Of a DNA stretch of 64,000 nucleotides, positions 61,609-64,000 are shown piece by piece. The notes under the pieces were generated by a model that worked only from the letters and a program-made list of their open reading frames with translations, made no database searches and was not told where the DNA came from. Made by a program: the position numbers and the translations under genes. Position 1 is the first letter of the stretch. The number at the start of each line of letters is the position of its first letter. The DNA is from Paramecium tetraurelia. Lineage: Eukaryota; Ciliophora; Oligohymenophorea; Peniculida; Parameciidae. The stretch covers positions 161,455 through 225,454 of the forward strand of contig NW_001799004.1 in assembly GCF_000165425.1 (NCBI RefSeq), given 5' to 3'.

Positions 61609-64000
61609 TGCAAGTATAATTTTAATAAAATAATAATAATCTGCAAACTTAAATGTAAAATTCTAAAATGTTTAATTTTTATTTTGAAACAGATATTAAA
61701 TTTACATAATTTTATTTAATAACTTTAATTAAAGAAATCAATAAATGTATCATTATAATAATCAAAATTAGATTCTTACACTAGATTATTTACATAGTTT
61801 AGGTTATAAAATGTGAATAACTTTTAAATAAATGTAAAATCAATAGTTATGGACTGTCTCATGTGTTCTTAACTTACAATGATGCTTTGATTAGTACAAT
61901 TTATTATATTTTATTATTGTGTAAGAGGAAATAATTGGTCCTGACTGCTAATGGAAAAAGATTTAAGTTAGTATATCTTTCCGAACCATTATACAAAGAA
62001 TATTTGAGTTTCCCACTGATACGAAAGTAATGAGAATGTCAAATATATACGACATATTTCTTGTTATAATCAGCTGGATTAGCGTGCTATTCAGCTAAAA
62101 CATAATCACTATGGCAAATTTTATTTATCAAAGTGCATTCATGCTAGATGATTAGAGATATAACGATTCTAATACATACAGTAAGGATGACCTGATCCAA
62201 TACCTGTCCCTCTTAAGTAGCTGTAATGTAATAAAATACGATTATAATTCCACTTATGAATATGAAAGCATTTGATAAACGGAAAACAATCTTTATCTCA
62301 ACCTTCTAAAAGGCTCATCATTAATTCTAATACATCAATATAAGTTGTTTCTTTATGCTACTGTCATAATGCTTATATTTAAGTAAAATGGCATAAATAT
62401 AAAAAATCTTAAATTGTAAAAAATATTTTTCCTTAAATTCTAAATTCTCAGATAAAACATAGATATGTTGAGAATATATTTATAAAGATGCATGTGTGAT
62501 AATCCTATCACATTGCATAATCCTCAAAAAAGAGTTGTTCGGATAATGCTAAACCATCATTAAAATTAATATGATGCAAAAATTTGATTATTTAATTGTT
62601 AATTCTAAGTAAAATCATTCATATATAAATATTACAGCTGAGCAAATATTTCATATGCTTTCCATTCAAAATTAAAATCATATTAATAAATAAAAGTTTG
62701 CATAGTCGAACTCGATCTAATTCAATTTGTACATCAATATTAGTTCTCAGAAAGAAGAGCCTAATTTATAAGGTTAAATTTGGAACCCAACTTTAATTAG
62801 TACAGTTAAATCATTATATTTATTTGCTTGTTCCAAATTTATACCTACTAATGAAAAATTGCATTAAAGGGATGTTAATAGTTAAATAAATGCAGTAATT
62901 ATTTACTCCAAGATTAACGTATGTTTGATAGCTAAGCGTAATATGATTGGATAATCAATAAGCTTTAATATTACAATCAAGGAATGTTTCATTTCATCAA
63001 TAATAATTTTATATATAGCACATATGCGGCTATAGGATTTTGTGATTGATTTAATTTACATTTTTTTCGCATATTAAATAATTCAAAAGTGATGAACGAA
63101 TATCTTAATTGGAATTGGAAGATAAGAAAATCGTGGTTAAAAATACGTGAACAGAATCCTAAACTGTACATAATTTCTTGCCAGTGCATAGCTTTGAAAG
63201 GAGGTTGCCACTGATATTTTTATTTCAATTATAATATAGACTAAGGGTTAAAAAATATTTTGAAGCTACAACACTGCTGATGGCTGTAAATTTGAGATCA
63301 ATCTAATTTCATTTGACTGGATTAATGAAATGTGTTAAACCAAACTAAGCTGTTGCTATTACTGAAATAAACTCATTTTTGCTGTATTGTACAGTAAAAT
63401 AAAAAGGAGAATATCTTTATTTAATTTCTGAATATAATTTACCTTTTTTTAATTTTTATTCTTTAGACACAACATTAAGTATTAATCATACTTTCAAGTC
63501 CGAAATAGGGAATCATTTTTTAAGAGACTATAGTAATGAGTAACTTTCCAATTATTAGAACATTGCATATTTAAGTTAAATTGATAGATTCCATTTTTAA
63601 AACAGGCGCATTTATGCTATAAATTATTTTTGAAGAAAATCAAATTATATCAACTATTAAATTAGAGAATCAAATATATTCTCAATGTAAAAATGTGAAT
63701 AAGATATTGGATATATTTTTGAGTAAAGAATCATAATTATAGAGATTGAGATAAACTTAAAACTCTTGCTTATATTAATTTTGCTAATTAAGATTCCAAA
63801 TAAAAGAAAAATTAATCGAAGAAATTTATGTTAAGAGTATTCTTCGAAATTTTAAAGAAATTAATTTAAGCTAAGATATTGAGTAAACAAAATTTTGATC
63901 CCATGGTTTTTATTCTTTAGAAACTTTATTTGTAGTAATTTAGGAGGATATGAGGGGGGTAAATGATTTAAGTAGTGGCTGTTAAATTTTATATCTTCAT
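61609..64000. other. A+T-rich region without recognised genes
   Basis: I read both strands here and could not assemble any frame with conserved motifs. The bases just left of 61,700 should contain the tubulin promoter. Confidence 0.4.

Noticed and set aside
1-64000. Short standard-code reading frames ended by TAA or TAG
   Set aside because: These codons are Gln here; the short frames are fragments of larger genes or antisense shadows.
1-64000. Telomeric repeats that would place the antigen cluster at a chromosome end
   Set aside because: No run of C4A2/C3A3-type or complementary repeats was found at either edge.

Overview
This window is ciliate macronuclear-type DNA, almost certainly from the genus Paramecium. 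Evidence for this: it is very A+T-rich; TAA and TAG occur throughout conserved reading frames at glutamine positions; every gene whose end I could fix stops at TGA; introns are 20-28 nt GT..AG elements (more than 20 could be placed by restoring frame); and three genes encode giant cysteine-periodic GPI-type surface (immobilisation) antigens. The standard-code reading frames are mostly fragments, so the gene models below were rebuilt by hand with TAA/TAG = Gln and micro-introns removed.

Layout. 0-9.5 kb, all on the minus strand: a PAF-acetylhydrolase-like lipase (cut by the window edge), an unrecognised 273-aa protein, two tandem multi-domain MIZ/SP-RING-like zinc-finger genes (the first spans an assembly gap of 105 N), and a Gln-rich 291-aa protein. 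10.5-12.3 kb: a small secreted cysteine-rich, probably GPI-anchored protein and a degenerate fragment. 13.8-47.7 kb: a surface-antigen cluster. Copies 1 and 2 are direct (+) and copy 3 is inverted (-), each about 7 kb. A Sen1/UPF1-type SF1 helicase gene lies between copies 1 and 2. Degenerate gene relics and a Rab GTPase lie between copies 2 and 3. 50.5-52.3 kb: a PP2A-family phosphatase relic, then a CCDC81/HU-domain gene. 52.4-55.4 kb: a full-length archaeal-type alanyl-tRNA synthetase. 56.7-61.6 kb: a membrane RING-H2-like protein, a polytopic membrane protein and a divergent alpha-like tubulin. 61.6-64 kb: no gene seen.

Functional links. The surface antigens form one expression family: shared 5' and 3' flanks, the same signal peptide and GPI tail, and different central tandem repeats. 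All three carry single-base frameshifts as written. Copy 3 needs only two one-base corrections, copy 1 has four that cancel, and copy 2 has about fifteen extra bases, most of them in one 275-bp stretch. Similar single-base extras occur in the conserved AlaRS and helicase genes, so much of this is probably sequence error, not gene death; the window alone cannot decide.

Most worth following up: the archaeal-type AlaRS in a ciliate, the divergent tubulin, the differing central repeats of the antigen paralogues, and the duplicated flank that shows helicase gain or loss. I saw no RNA gene, telomeric repeat, CRISPR array or convincing transposon.
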